DNA of 64,000 bases. Source: Pogona vitticeps (Eukaryota > Chordata > Lepidosauria > Squamata > Agamidae). Positions within the stretch are counted from its first letter, which is position 1. The number at the start of each line of letters is the position of its first letter. The position numbers and the translations under genes are program-made. Where the stretch lies: assembly GCF_051106095.1 (NCBI RefSeq), contig NC_135795.1:1405501-1469500 (forward strand), given 5' to 3'. Of this stretch, positions 34,301 through 46,200 are shown piece by piece. The notes under the pieces were generated by a model. It was given only the letters and a program-made list of their open reading frames with translations. It was not told the DNA's origin and searched no databases.

Positions 34301-37300
34301 GGGTCTCATCGGTCTATGGGATGCTTGGAAGCTACTCTCCTCCACCTAGCGATCAGCCTAAGCTTGCGTTTTTCTACGCGGATGGATGCTTTCTCTTGGG
34401 GATTTTGCTCAGCTGGTCATATCACTTTCCTCTGCTGGAACACATCCCCCCCCCCCAGATGTTCTGCTGCCCTCCGCTGCTCCTTTCCCCTACCTGGGGT
34501 TAGCAAACCAGGGGGGAAAGAGCCAAAGAAGACGTGGAAATGTCTTTCATTTACAGACGTCCTAGACAGATCAGCCTTATCCTCTGCCGAAGTTCAGTTG
34601 GGGTTCTTGGCAGGCATGGAGGGACACGGGTGGAGAGAGAGAGAGAGGTTGCAAAGCCGTGGGTCGCTCAATCAATATGTGTCCGAGATGGATCTTGCTT
34701 TCTTCTTTTTGAGCGGGTGGGGAGTGGGAACTTCACCTTCCTCCCTTTCTTGCAGTTGGCTGGACGAGGAGGACCTTCGAACGGCGCTGTCTATGGAGGA
34801 GGAGGAGGAAGGCAACGCCGAAGCCGAGGAGGACGCGTCGGCCCCACAGTCCCTCTGGGTTGACCGGTTCGCTCCCCGGTGCTATGTGGAATTGCTGAGC
34901 GATGATGTAATTTCATTTATTCATTTGAAATATTTTCTCTTACCCCACCTTTCTGCCCGAAAGGACCCTGAGGTGGCTTACGCCGTTAAAAAAGGCAATA
35001 TTTAAAAGCTAAAAGCAGTAAGGAGATCCTTTAAAAAAAAAAAAAAAAAAAGGCTTTTCCCCACCCTGCCTGATTGTCCTCTCTTCTGCCTTTCAGTATA
35101 CGAACCGTTGCCTCTTGAAGTGGCTCAAGTTATGGGATACAGTTGTGTTTGGGAAGGACAGGCCCTCCCAGAAAGTCAGACCCAACGCGGAGGCCCGCCC
35201 GCCTTTCAGGAACGCCAAAGAGCAACAGCCGAGCAAGTGGAAGACCAAAGCGCAAATGACGGAGGAAGCCCTAGAAGCCGAACTGGACCAGCACAACCGA
35301 CCGAAACACAAGGTGCAGGGGAAAAGCCAAGCCATTCCAAGGGGCGGGGGGAAATGCTCGTTGCAGAAAGGAGAACAGAACAAAATAGCTTTTAATGGAA
35401 CCGCCGGATTCTCCTTCCTGGGAAAATTTGAAAGCTGCTTTCCAGGCTAGACTTGACATCCTGTTTATTTATTTATTTCAAACATGTATCTAGGGTAGGA
35501 TCTCCGTATCCACGGGATCCGTATTGGCTGATTCACTTATCCCGGGTTTGAAAATATTAAAACAAAAAATCCTAGAAATACATACTTCTAAAGGTGAAGT
35601 TACAAGAAATAGGCATTAGAGGAGGTCAGAGACCAAGCTAAGTATAGTGCTGGCTATTAAAATAGCATTCCCTATCATCCGCGTTTTTCAGCCTCCGTGA
35701 GGGGTGCTTGGAACTGATCTGCTGCTGATACAGGGCTCCTGCTGTCCTGTCCAACTTAGTGACCACTCTTGAGCCGTTGGCAACGAAAAGGAAAATTAAC
35801 CCACCTAAAACAAGATCCCTTGACAACACTTAATAGAAACTGAACCAGAAATCAAACTTGGCTAAAACTTTTATGATGGTGGAACCAGGCAATGCCTAAA
35901 CCTGATTAACTAGGTTTTGGCATTCCTATGAGACACATGCACACCCCTTTGTCTGCAGGTTGCGCTTCTGTGTGGCCCCCCTGGCCTGGGGAAGACCACC
36001 CTGGCTCACGTCATTGCAAGGCATGCTGGATATAACGTGGTGGAAATGAATGCCAGGTGAGCTTCCGCCTCCCACCCCTCCCACCCCCCTTGGTTCCGTT
36101 TCTCTTGCCCTCCTGGTGACGTCAGACCAGCCCCCAGAAGGCTAGGAGCACCTCTGCGCCACAGGGGACAAGGCGCAAAGGGGTTGGCGTGGGAAGAGGG
36201 AGGGAGGGAAACTAGGCCCATTTCTCTGATTGGTGTGGAAGAGCTTGGCAAAGTCAGTCCAGACCACCTTGGAGGGGTGGCGTAATGATTCGTTTCTGCA
36301 GCACCACTCTCTCTGGGTGTAAAACCTTCAGTTCTCCTACCAAGGGGAGGGGGGACAGCGCATTCAGGGGTCTAGGATCTCCCGCCCCCGAGCCCGCCCG
36401 CTCTCCACCACTTCCTTAACGGGGGAGAGACTTGTCTTTCAGCGACGACCGTAGCCCGGAGGTCTTCAAGACGCGGATCGAAGCGGCCACGCAGATGAAG
36501 TCCGTCCTGGGAGCCAGCGAGAAGCCCAACTGCTTGGTCATCGATGAGATTGATGGCGCCCCAACGGTAGGAGCCCCACAACGTTGGCCCCCGTAGTGTT
36601 TGGGCAGAATAGAGATTTCTTCCTGTATATATAATATTAACGTTTTTGGGGGGTGTCCCCTTAAAATTGCCAAATCTTATTGATTCCAATTTGAGGGAAA
36701 GAACTGCTTTTTTGAGACGAGGCAGAGTTGCAAAATGGGGTGGCCCCTGAGGGGAGAGGACGATGGTTTCTCCATCTTGCTCGTGAGGTGCGACCTGGTT
36801 AGGAGAGAAAAAGCCCGCCCTAGGCCAGATCCAGCACAGGACTCTTCTGAGGTTTTTCCTCCGTAGTAGTTTCACGCTGCGCTCATGGATCCCTATTCTG
36901 GTGTCCCTCTCCTTCAGGCGTCGATCAACGTGCTTTTGAGCATCATCAACCGCAAGGCTGCGGAGGCTGAACTGGAGGGGAACACAAGCCGGGCCAAGAG
37001 GAGGAAGGAAGGGGGCCTCCTCCTTCGACCCATCATCTGCATTTGCAATGACCAGTAAGAGGGTCCAGCCGGAGGTGTTTGGCGTTCCTTGTTTGGACGG
37101 TTGGGTTTTACTCCCAAGGCGTGACTTTCTCCCCCCCAAAAAAGGGCCTTCAAGTGGGTAGTGGCGTCTTGATAGGAAAGGAAGAGTCGGAGACTTTACT
37201 TCCGATCTCCAGCCCAAGAGGAATCTAAGCTTTGGTTAGGACTTGGAGCAACTTCCGTCTGGACTTCTCTGATGTGTTGTCGATGTTTTCTAGGTACGTC

Positions 37301-40152
37301 CCTGCATTGCGGCTCTTGAAACAACAGGCGTTCCTCCTCAGTTTCCCCACGACCGCTCAATCCAGGCTGGTCCAGAGGCTGCAGGAGGTAGGCACAGCCC
37401 CCCCAAACATGGATTCTTTTGCTCCCCGGTCGCTGTTTTTCTGAGGCTGTCCCACTTTGGAGAAGGCAGGGCTCTCTGGGAAAGGCTGTGGAAAAAGGGG
37501 AAGACGGCAGGAAAAGAGGAAGGCCAAAGACGAGGTGGATGGGCTCCCTCAAGGAAGCCACCAGCTTGAGTCTACGAGAGCTGAGCAGGACATGCTTTGG
37601 AGAGCGCTTAAAGCGTGGCCACAAGTTGCAAGCCACTTCCTGGCACAGAACAAGCAGGCCTTGACATTTTTATTTTTATTTTTTTGCTTCCTTGTTTGCC
37701 TTTATTTGGGCCCCTGGGAGGTTCACTTCCATTCCCCCCCCCCCCCATTTTTTAAGTGAGTACAAAGCTGATCCAGTTTAATTTTAGCCTGGGCACTTAA
37801 TCGGGATTTTATCGCTGCCGTCTGTGTCTCACGCACACTGTGTCTCACACACACACACACTGTGATGTTGTCGCTTGGTTAGCAAGCTTCGTGATTTCCC
37901 CGCAAGCGCCGGTGTCGGCCAGCACGTGGATCCTCAGTGTGCCTCCTGGGTAAGGGGCCAAGCCAAGATCGCCCAGAAGGAGAGCCGGCGTGTCGGAAGG
38001 GGTTCGTGTGCCTGTGTGACCTCGGGCGAGCTGCGCGGCGGTCCGAGAGCTCTCCCAGAAGGAGAGATCAAGAAACCACCTCTGGGGACTGAAGACCTAG
38101 AAAGCTCTGATGCCCGCAGGGGTGGCACAGTGCTTAAACTGCAGTACTGCAGCTGAAACTCTTGCTCATGGTTCAATCCCAGGTAGCCGGCTCGAGGTTC
38201 ACTCAGCCTTCCATCCTTCTGAGGCTGCTAAATTGAGTCCCCAAATTGTCGTGGCGGCAATGTGTGGCTTGCGTAATTAAATTGTAAACCCCCTGTAAGT
38301 GCTATGGGGCAGAATAGAAGCAGCACATTTTGCTTTAATATAGAAGACTTGTATGTTTCAGATTACCACCCGGCAAGGCATGAAAACCGACACGGGGGCC
38401 CTCATGGCCTTGTGCGAAAAAGCCGAAAACGACATTCGCTCTTGCATTAACACCCTGCAGGTACGTCGTCACGTTTGTGGTCTTCGTTCCCCCTCTTCCT
38501 TAGGGGTTAATGCTGCCCCGATGTTGCCCTGTTTCATTGAAACGGTGCTGTGGGGGGGCACCACGTCACTTCTCCCCTTTTGGCCAGGGGGTTTGTCGCG
38601 TGACCAGTCATGCAACCGACACCTTAGCAAAGCAAGGAAAAAAACTGTGCATCCGTCCATTAATTCAACTTACCTACTGCCACTGTAGCGCAATGCTCCT
38701 TTCGGTGGTTCACAACGAAGCACACGAACAGAAGAATAAATTCAGTTCCTCAAAAAGCTTGCAGTTTATGAATGTGGGATATTGTGCTTCTGTATTCATA
38801 ATTCACGCAACAGCTATTGTGGGAAACACGTGTGTAGCAATAATGCAAAACAACATACCCATCAACTATCCATCAGTCAATAAAGCCACTGACTAGCTAA
38901 CCTATCTTTAGAAAAACCATTTAAAATGATGTTGGCCATTGCAATTATTATGGGAGGCACCATTCCCCCCCCCCCCCGCAACAGGATTCTGGCTTTGGGG
39001 TACTCGTGCACGCACACACACGGAACCCTGGATAAGGAATTCGAGTGACTAGGTGGGGTCCCGTTGCCTTCTGTCTTTTTATCGCCTCCGAGACGCCACG
39101 TGGCTCCAGCACTCCTTTTGCTGTCGTTCTAGTTCCTGTACAGCCGTGGCAAGAAAGACGTCACGGTGAGGACCGTGCAGGCGGCGCAGGTGGGCCTGAA
39201 GGATCAGAACAAAGGGTTGTTCTCCGTTTGGCAGGAGATCTTCCAGCTCCCCAAAACACACAGGTAAGAACGGGGAGCTTTCTGTGTCCCCGGAAGAGCT
39301 GAAGAATCCAAAAGGGGCTGCCGAGCGACTTTCCATGACAGGGTCCCAAAGGTCTTGACTAGTGATGAGCACAAACCTCGGTCCGGAGGTTCGTGTCGGT
39401 TCGTCCGTGTGTGGCACCACAGGTGTTGGGTGTTCCCGTCCCCTGATTCCCCAGATGGATCCCCCCCCCCCGCACTCGTCAGACGGCGCACGCTCCTCTT
39501 TGGCTGTTTGGCCAGTCTCCGTCCGGAGCCCCTCTGGCTCACCTCCTTGGCGGGTCGCCCACTCCAATCAGGAGGCAGGACCAGCAAACCCATGTTTCTG
39601 CCGGGGTCTGCCCAAACAGCCGAAGAGGAGGAGGAGAGGCACGCACGCCAACTGCCAAGTGGGTTGTTGGCCACAGCAGTGGGAGAACAGAACGTGCGGC
39701 CCCTGTGGTGTGTACAGACTCCCTCCTTTTCATCTCTTGGACTCTTTCTGCCCCCTCAAACCGTCTCGCTTTCTTTCCCTTTCTCAAGGCAGAGAATTGG
39801 GATGGATCCTGCGATTATGACCCACCTCCTTTCGGGGGAGGGTGGCAACCCGTTCGGGGGGGCCGCAGGGAGAGCGGCCGGCAACGCAGCTGCCCAGAGG
39901 TTCCACCACATCCTGCACCTCTGCGCCTCTTCCGGAGAACACGAGAAGCTCACTCAGGTACTCGGGGCAGATTTTGGGAAAAGTTGGAAGGGGGTTGAGC
40001 TCCCCAGATTGGAAGGGGGATGAGGTGGACCATCATCTTCCCACGGCCTTATCTCAACCCCTACCCTCCCCCCCATCTTCTGGCTCTGGATTCTTGCTAA
40101 TGCCCCAGCTGGCAACTTCCGCTCTTCCCCTTCTGTCATTCAAAGGTTTCTC

Positions 40153-40193
<41 letters not shown>

Positions 40194-40214
40194 ATATGTG
40201 TGTATATGTGTATA

Positions 40215-40245
<31 letters not shown>

Positions 40246-43200
40246 AATTTTTGGTTTTGCAGGGTTTGTACGACAATTTCCTCAACATGAAGATCAAGGA
40301 GTCTCACTTCGGCTCCGTCTGCCTGGCCCTGGAGTGGCTCGGCTTCTCTGACCTGCTGAACGGCGTGGTGATGCATGGACAAAACTTCCAGCTCATGCGA
40401 TATTTGCCTTTCCTCCCAGTCTCTTTCCACTTCCTTTTTGCGGCTTCCAGTGTTCCCAGACTGGTCTATCCCAACAGCCAGCATGAGGTGTGTTTCCAGC
40501 CTTGATCCTTGATCTATGACTAATTCCCAAAGCTCCTACGCTTCTTAGTTAGTTCCTCCGTAACTCCGTGATGGGGCACCTTCTTGGCCTGCAGAGGTTT
40601 AAGTCCTGGCCCATCTGAAGTCCAAGGGAGCTACAGGGGGTGAAAGGACACAGCGTTGTGTGGAAGGGGCAAATCGTTTGACCTAGGTTTACGCAATTCT
40701 CGGCTCAGGGTCTGCGAGCCAAACCGACCTTTCCCACACCTCTCAGAAGTTGCACTGTCTGTGAACATTCTGTAGTACAGCGATGGTGATCCAAAACCAG
40801 GCGACTCATGGGTTCGGTCTGCTTTGCTTCCCCCCCCCCCCAGGCCCTGGCGAAACTGACCAAGATGCACAACCTGGTGGCTTCCATGATTTTGGGGATC
40901 ACGCCCGTCGCCCGCAGCCGCACCGGGCCTCAGTCTCTTGTCCTGGAGACCCTGTGCCTCCTTTTAGAGATCCTCTCGCCCAAACTGAGACCGGTAAGGA
41001 GCTTCTCCTCCTTTGGAAAATGAGCCTTGTAGAGTCACCACTTTCTGCAGGCGAGCGCCTCTAAGTCAGGAATAAAAGGATGAGGTTTCCTGGCCCCCCT
41101 AAAGCATAAGAGGCCTAATCTTTTCAATAGAAATGATGCACCTCGTAGTTTTCTGCCTCTGAGGCTGGTAACTCCTTTCCCTTGCCTTCGTTCTGAAGGT
41201 ACTGCATCCAGGTTGCCGAAAAACCCCTTTGCTCTGCAGGGTTTTCGGACCCCACCTGCCCCCCAAGCAGAGCAGAAGGGGTGGAGAATCACTCCTTCCG
41301 ACGCATGCACCAGAATGCAAAGGAAGGACAGGACCACCTCGCAGCCTTTGAGCTTGTCCCCGGGGCCGGCAAGACAGTGGCTGGAAACCCACTGGCTGAG
41401 CAATCCCTCTGGGACAGATCCTGGCGCTTTGCCTTTGCGGTTAGCCAGAGCATCGGCCGTGTCCCGGCATTTACCAAGCCTGCCGTTTCCTACGACCTGT
41501 GGAGTGAGGGGTGGCCAAGCTTGGAACGGCATCTCGAGGGCCGATCGGGACCCCAAAGCGAAAGGGGGGGTCCCCAAAGGCCAGGATACTAGCCGCATAG
41601 ATGGTCGAGGAAAACCCTCGCCTGCCGTCTCTGTCTCTGTTCCAGGTGAACCCCCAGCTGTACAGCCAGACGGAGAAGCGGCAGCTGGCGGAGCTGATCG
41701 GCACCATGCTGGCGTATAATCTCACCTACCACCAAGAGCGAACCCCTGACGGGCAGTACATCTACACGCTGGACCCGTGAGTGGCACCTTCTTTCATGCT
41801 TCCTCTCCTGCCGTGGGTGGAAGGTTTTAACCACCCTAGGAGACGGTTTCACAGGCTTTGCAACCCAATGTTTGAAACATCCTTGTTGAGAAACATGGCA
41901 TTTGGCGTGAATGCAGAAGGGGGTGTGTTTTCCTTCCACTCTCTGGCCTGTAAAACGGGAGCGCTGAAGAGCGAGCCGGGCGTTTGCTCAGCTTTGTGGC
42001 TGGAGGTCGTGTTACGTTGAGGTCCCGGAAACGTGTATTTTAGGTTCTGTTCTGCCAGGTTGCTTCCAAATGATGGTGAATTTAGTTGGGTTCTCAAGGT
42101 ATGTGAGATGTTGAAGGGTTGGTTTCCCCCCTTCCACACCCCCAGTGAGCTTCTTGGACTGAACAGGATTTGAACCCAGGCCTCCTGAATTCCTAATCTG
42201 CCCTCCTACCCACTGCACCCCATTGGCTTTCCTGCATTTTATATTGAGATGCCAGTGCTGCGTTCAAGAGCTGCATTGGGTCATCATTGCTTCAAGGATG
42301 GTGAAAAAGATGTTTTGACTTTTTAGGGCGGTGGCTTATTCACCCCTGGTCTTTGCCATTGTGCTTCTCAAAATAAAATATGTATTTGCCTCCATGCCTG
42401 GCCCTCCCATAATAGCTACTTGGAAACGATCTGACCCATCAGAGCAGCCCGTGTTCGGCTACATAGGCCTGGGTTTTATTCACAAAAAAGTCTTATCCCA
42501 GTACTTAAGAGGCTGGTTTGAAGAGGCTTTCTGAGCCAGGCCATCCTTTCCTCTCTCGTGTCTTTGAAGAGATGAGTTTAAGTCCAATCGGACAGGGAAC
42601 TAGAAAGGTTCTACACTCTGACAACCCTAAAATCTAGTGCTGAATCCTACCGCCTAAGATAAGTCAGAACAGCTTTTCATAATTCACTCCAGTTTTGCCG
42701 ACTGTAAGAGGTCCACCCGTAGGCAATCATCCTCCCCAATCCTCCACCATGGCCTTTTAGGCTTCACCAGAGCCCATCCCCTCTGTTTTCTCTCATGCCT
42801 TTGCCACCATGAGGACTAGAAACATTTAAAACAACCACTGAGATTCCAGGAAGGCGAATTCTGTACCCCAAAACCTCTATTCCCTTCTTTTCTTCACAAA
42901 AAGCCTTGAGCGTTGCTGTATATTCTATTTTATGACCGGCCGTGCAAGGACTGGGCTTTGGAGCCAAAATCTCGTTACCGTTCCTAAAAGATTAGCGGGT
43001 TTTGTAGAAATTGCCGAGATGCTGCATTTAATCGCTTTCTGCTTTTTTGTTTTGTTTTGACCTTGAGTGCCTCTGAAACTGGCACACACACCCCTCCAAA
43101 AATGAAAATCTTCAGTGTTTCTGTCTCTGTTTTAATGTCCTGGTTGGAAAGGATTTTCCGCAAGAGACGTAGGGTGGTCTTTTGGAAAAAAAACAGTGAG

Positions 43201-46200
43201 CAACCGAGTCGTGGCCTCTGCCCGGCCTCTTGTGAGATTAAAGAATCATGATAGCAGACAAGCCCAAGAATTCGGCTAAGCTGTCTCATCTCTTGGCTGA
43301 AATATCTGGAAATGCACTGTGACAGAATTTCAGTTTGGTTTCCCCCCCCCCTCTTCTTTTTTGGTCTTTCAGGGTCACAAATGTCCTCTTCTCAGCATCT
43401 CGCCTTTAGACCACATCCCGTCTGGTTTCCCTCCCCCCCCCCACGATCTGTGCCCTATAACGTCCCCCCCCACTTGCTTAATCGGGTTTGATCCTCTTTG
43501 ACTTCTCAATATGTTTTGCTTCTTTCTGCAGATACAGGCACGCAAAGGAATATATGTGGCTTTAGTTATACTTCTCATCGAACTCGTAGGTAGAGGAAGG
43601 AGAGATACGGGCCTTATTTTATCCGTTCCCCCTTCCTTTTACACCCTATTAGCAAACTGGGTTTTTTTTTCTGTTGTCCGCCATTCCTACCCTATGTGAT
43701 CAACCGAATACAGTCATGTTGTGTATAGCGCTGGTGTGCTACAACGCATGTGCTCGGATGTCCATTTTGTGGTGCTACTTGTGGACTCGGTCTGCCTCGC
43801 GGAGGTAAACCTGGAGATCGGGGGGGACCAGCTGATCAGCTTGATGCTAGAGGTAGACCCCTCCCGGGCTCCAGAACATCTGGGATAATGTTAAAATAAT
43901 CTTGGTTAGCACTCCATTTTCATAGAGTGCATCCAGAGCACCAAGTGGGGTTTTAGAGTAAACATTTGCTGGTTCACTTCCTCGCATCTGCAAGCTGGAT
44001 GCGAGGAGGCTGGTGGCAGTCCGTGTGTGGACAGGACGGGACTGTGCGGCAACAGCCTGAATCCGAAGCAGGCTGTTCCTTCCCTTAGGTCTTCTCCCAC
44101 GGCCCAACACTTGAGCTGAAATCTGAGAGCTTCTGTCAAGGGAGAGCCGATGAGCCCGATTCTCTTTCTGAGGTATTCCCAAACAGGTTCAAGGGTAAAA
44201 GGTTAGGACAGGGAGTGGGGGTGAAGTACGATAAAAATATGTCACCCTTCGAGGATGAAACCAGACAATGCATTACAATTTATCCCGTTTCCTGTAGAGG
44301 TGCTCCTCTTACTGGCGTCGCGTGGTTTTCCTCAGCTCCGTATCTTGCCTTTAGCATGCTTCATTTTGTGGCTGATTACTGGAAAGCAAACACAGGCGTT
44401 GTACTCCAGATAGTCTGTTTCCCTGAAAATAAGACCTAACCTGAAAATAAGCCCTAGTAGGATTTTTCAGGGTGCTCGTCATATAAGACCTACCCTAAAA
44501 ATAAGCCCTAGTTAAGTGAAACCTCTGCCCTCCACCCTTGGGCAGCAACGAGAAGATGATGACATGCCTGTATTTGAATAAAGGTAGATTGCTGTACATG
44601 GGGAAAAAAATAAAACATCCCCTGAAAATACGCCCTACTGCTCTTATTTTTGAGCAAAAATTAATATAAGACCCTGTCTTATTTTCGGGGAAATGCAGTA
44701 ACTTAACGTTTCCCAGCTCTGCTCCAAAATTACCTTTTGCTATTACAGGTCCTGTTCTTTTCTGGTTCATAAGTCCTTGAACTCACGTCTGGGTCTGACT
44801 TCACTCCCTGACCTCAACCTGAAGCTGCTTTTCTTTTTTTATTATTATTTTTTTTCCAAGCAGCTCCGCATTCTACAAAACCACGCCCAAGGTTAATACT
44901 GCTGGAAATGTTCTTTCACTCCAAATCCCTTACATTCATTCAAAGGGCTTAGCGGTCTGCTCGTGCGTGCACGTGGGGGGGTGTTGCATGTGCGTGTGGC
45001 TTTCCCCCAACCAAAACCACCCTCCCTCTTCCTCATTCTCTCAGCTGGGGGCCCCCGTCTGGATCTCCGTCTGCAAATGCCGCGCTGCCTCTTTCCAGGA
45101 AAAGAGATCAAGATTTCAGGTGTTGCCCGCCTCTCCCGTCTCTCCCCCGGAGGTGTGGATTTTTGGAAGGACACCCACTTCTCAGCCTTCCTCCCCCAGC
45201 AATCAGAGTGCCCAACGGCAGGCGAAGACCGTTGGCCTTAGAGGAAGCCAAGCAGTGGCTTGCAGGGCTTTGGACGGAGAGGTGTGGAGGACCCGAAGAT
45301 GCACCCGGCTCTCCCTTCTGCGGCCGGCAGCTAGAACATGCCCTTCTTCCCCCTCCTGCCCCAATGTTTCAAGCTCGGTGCCAGGAGACGTTGTTCGTTA
45401 CCGACTGGGGGGTGCCCTTGGTCATCGCTTTGCTCCTCCTGGGGTTGATCTACCTCTTCATTTACCTGCCGGCCAGCCTCCAGCAGTCCTCCACGGAGGA
45501 GGTGGTGAGGAACATGACCGACAGATACGGGTACAGCGGCGTCGGCTTCATCAAACAGTGAGTGTCTCCCGGAGGGGGCCGAAGTTGGCCGGCCGCCTTC
45601 CGGTGGGTTTGCCTCCTGACGTGTTCGAGGCCATGACAGGGCAGGTGCAGAGGGGACCCCAGGCTCCCCGAGCGCCTCCTTCCTTTCAGAGAGGAAAACA
45701 TTCCAGAGGGAGCGCTTTGTGCACCTTTTGCCTGGAGGGAACGCATGTTGGGTGCCGTGCCGAAGGAGCCCCCCACCCCTGGTGGCTTTTTCCTTCTGGA
45801 CTCCCCCAGGCCACGTCTCTCCGGACAGACGTGGCTTCCTCAGCTGCCCGAGGCTTGCTCATTGAGGTGACGTGGAGTCGGTTTACAGCCACCAAATGGG
45901 GAAAGGGGACCCAGTGGCTGGTCTGGTGAAGGAGGAACTCGGAGCGCGCCGGTCTTTGAGGGAACGGCAGCTGGTTTTGCCGGGAGCCCCTGCAGACTCT
46001 GAAGATCGGCTGGGTGGGGGGAGAATGTTAGCTCTCTCTCTAGCTCTGGGAAGCCCAGGGCCAACATCGAAAAGACTCCGGAAGATTCCTTTTGCTCAAG
46101 TTCTCTGCATTTCCTTTCCACTGAGGGAATGAACAACCCCATTTCCAGACCTTCCCCAACACGTGGATGAAGACAAGCTGCAGAGTTGTATAATTTTACC

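Noticed and set aside
36372-37217. Minus-strand 281-codon frame
   Set aside because: Antisense shadow of CHTF18 exons 10 and 11 and their introns.
39079-40023. Open frames of 150-220 codons on both strands
   Set aside because: Shadows of CHTF18 exons 14 and 15 plus a repeat in the intron; no family features.
44967-45929. Plus-strand 320-codon frame overlapping the small membrane ORF
   Set aside because: Composition is low-complexity and it runs in a different frame from the membrane ORF, which has the better coding character.
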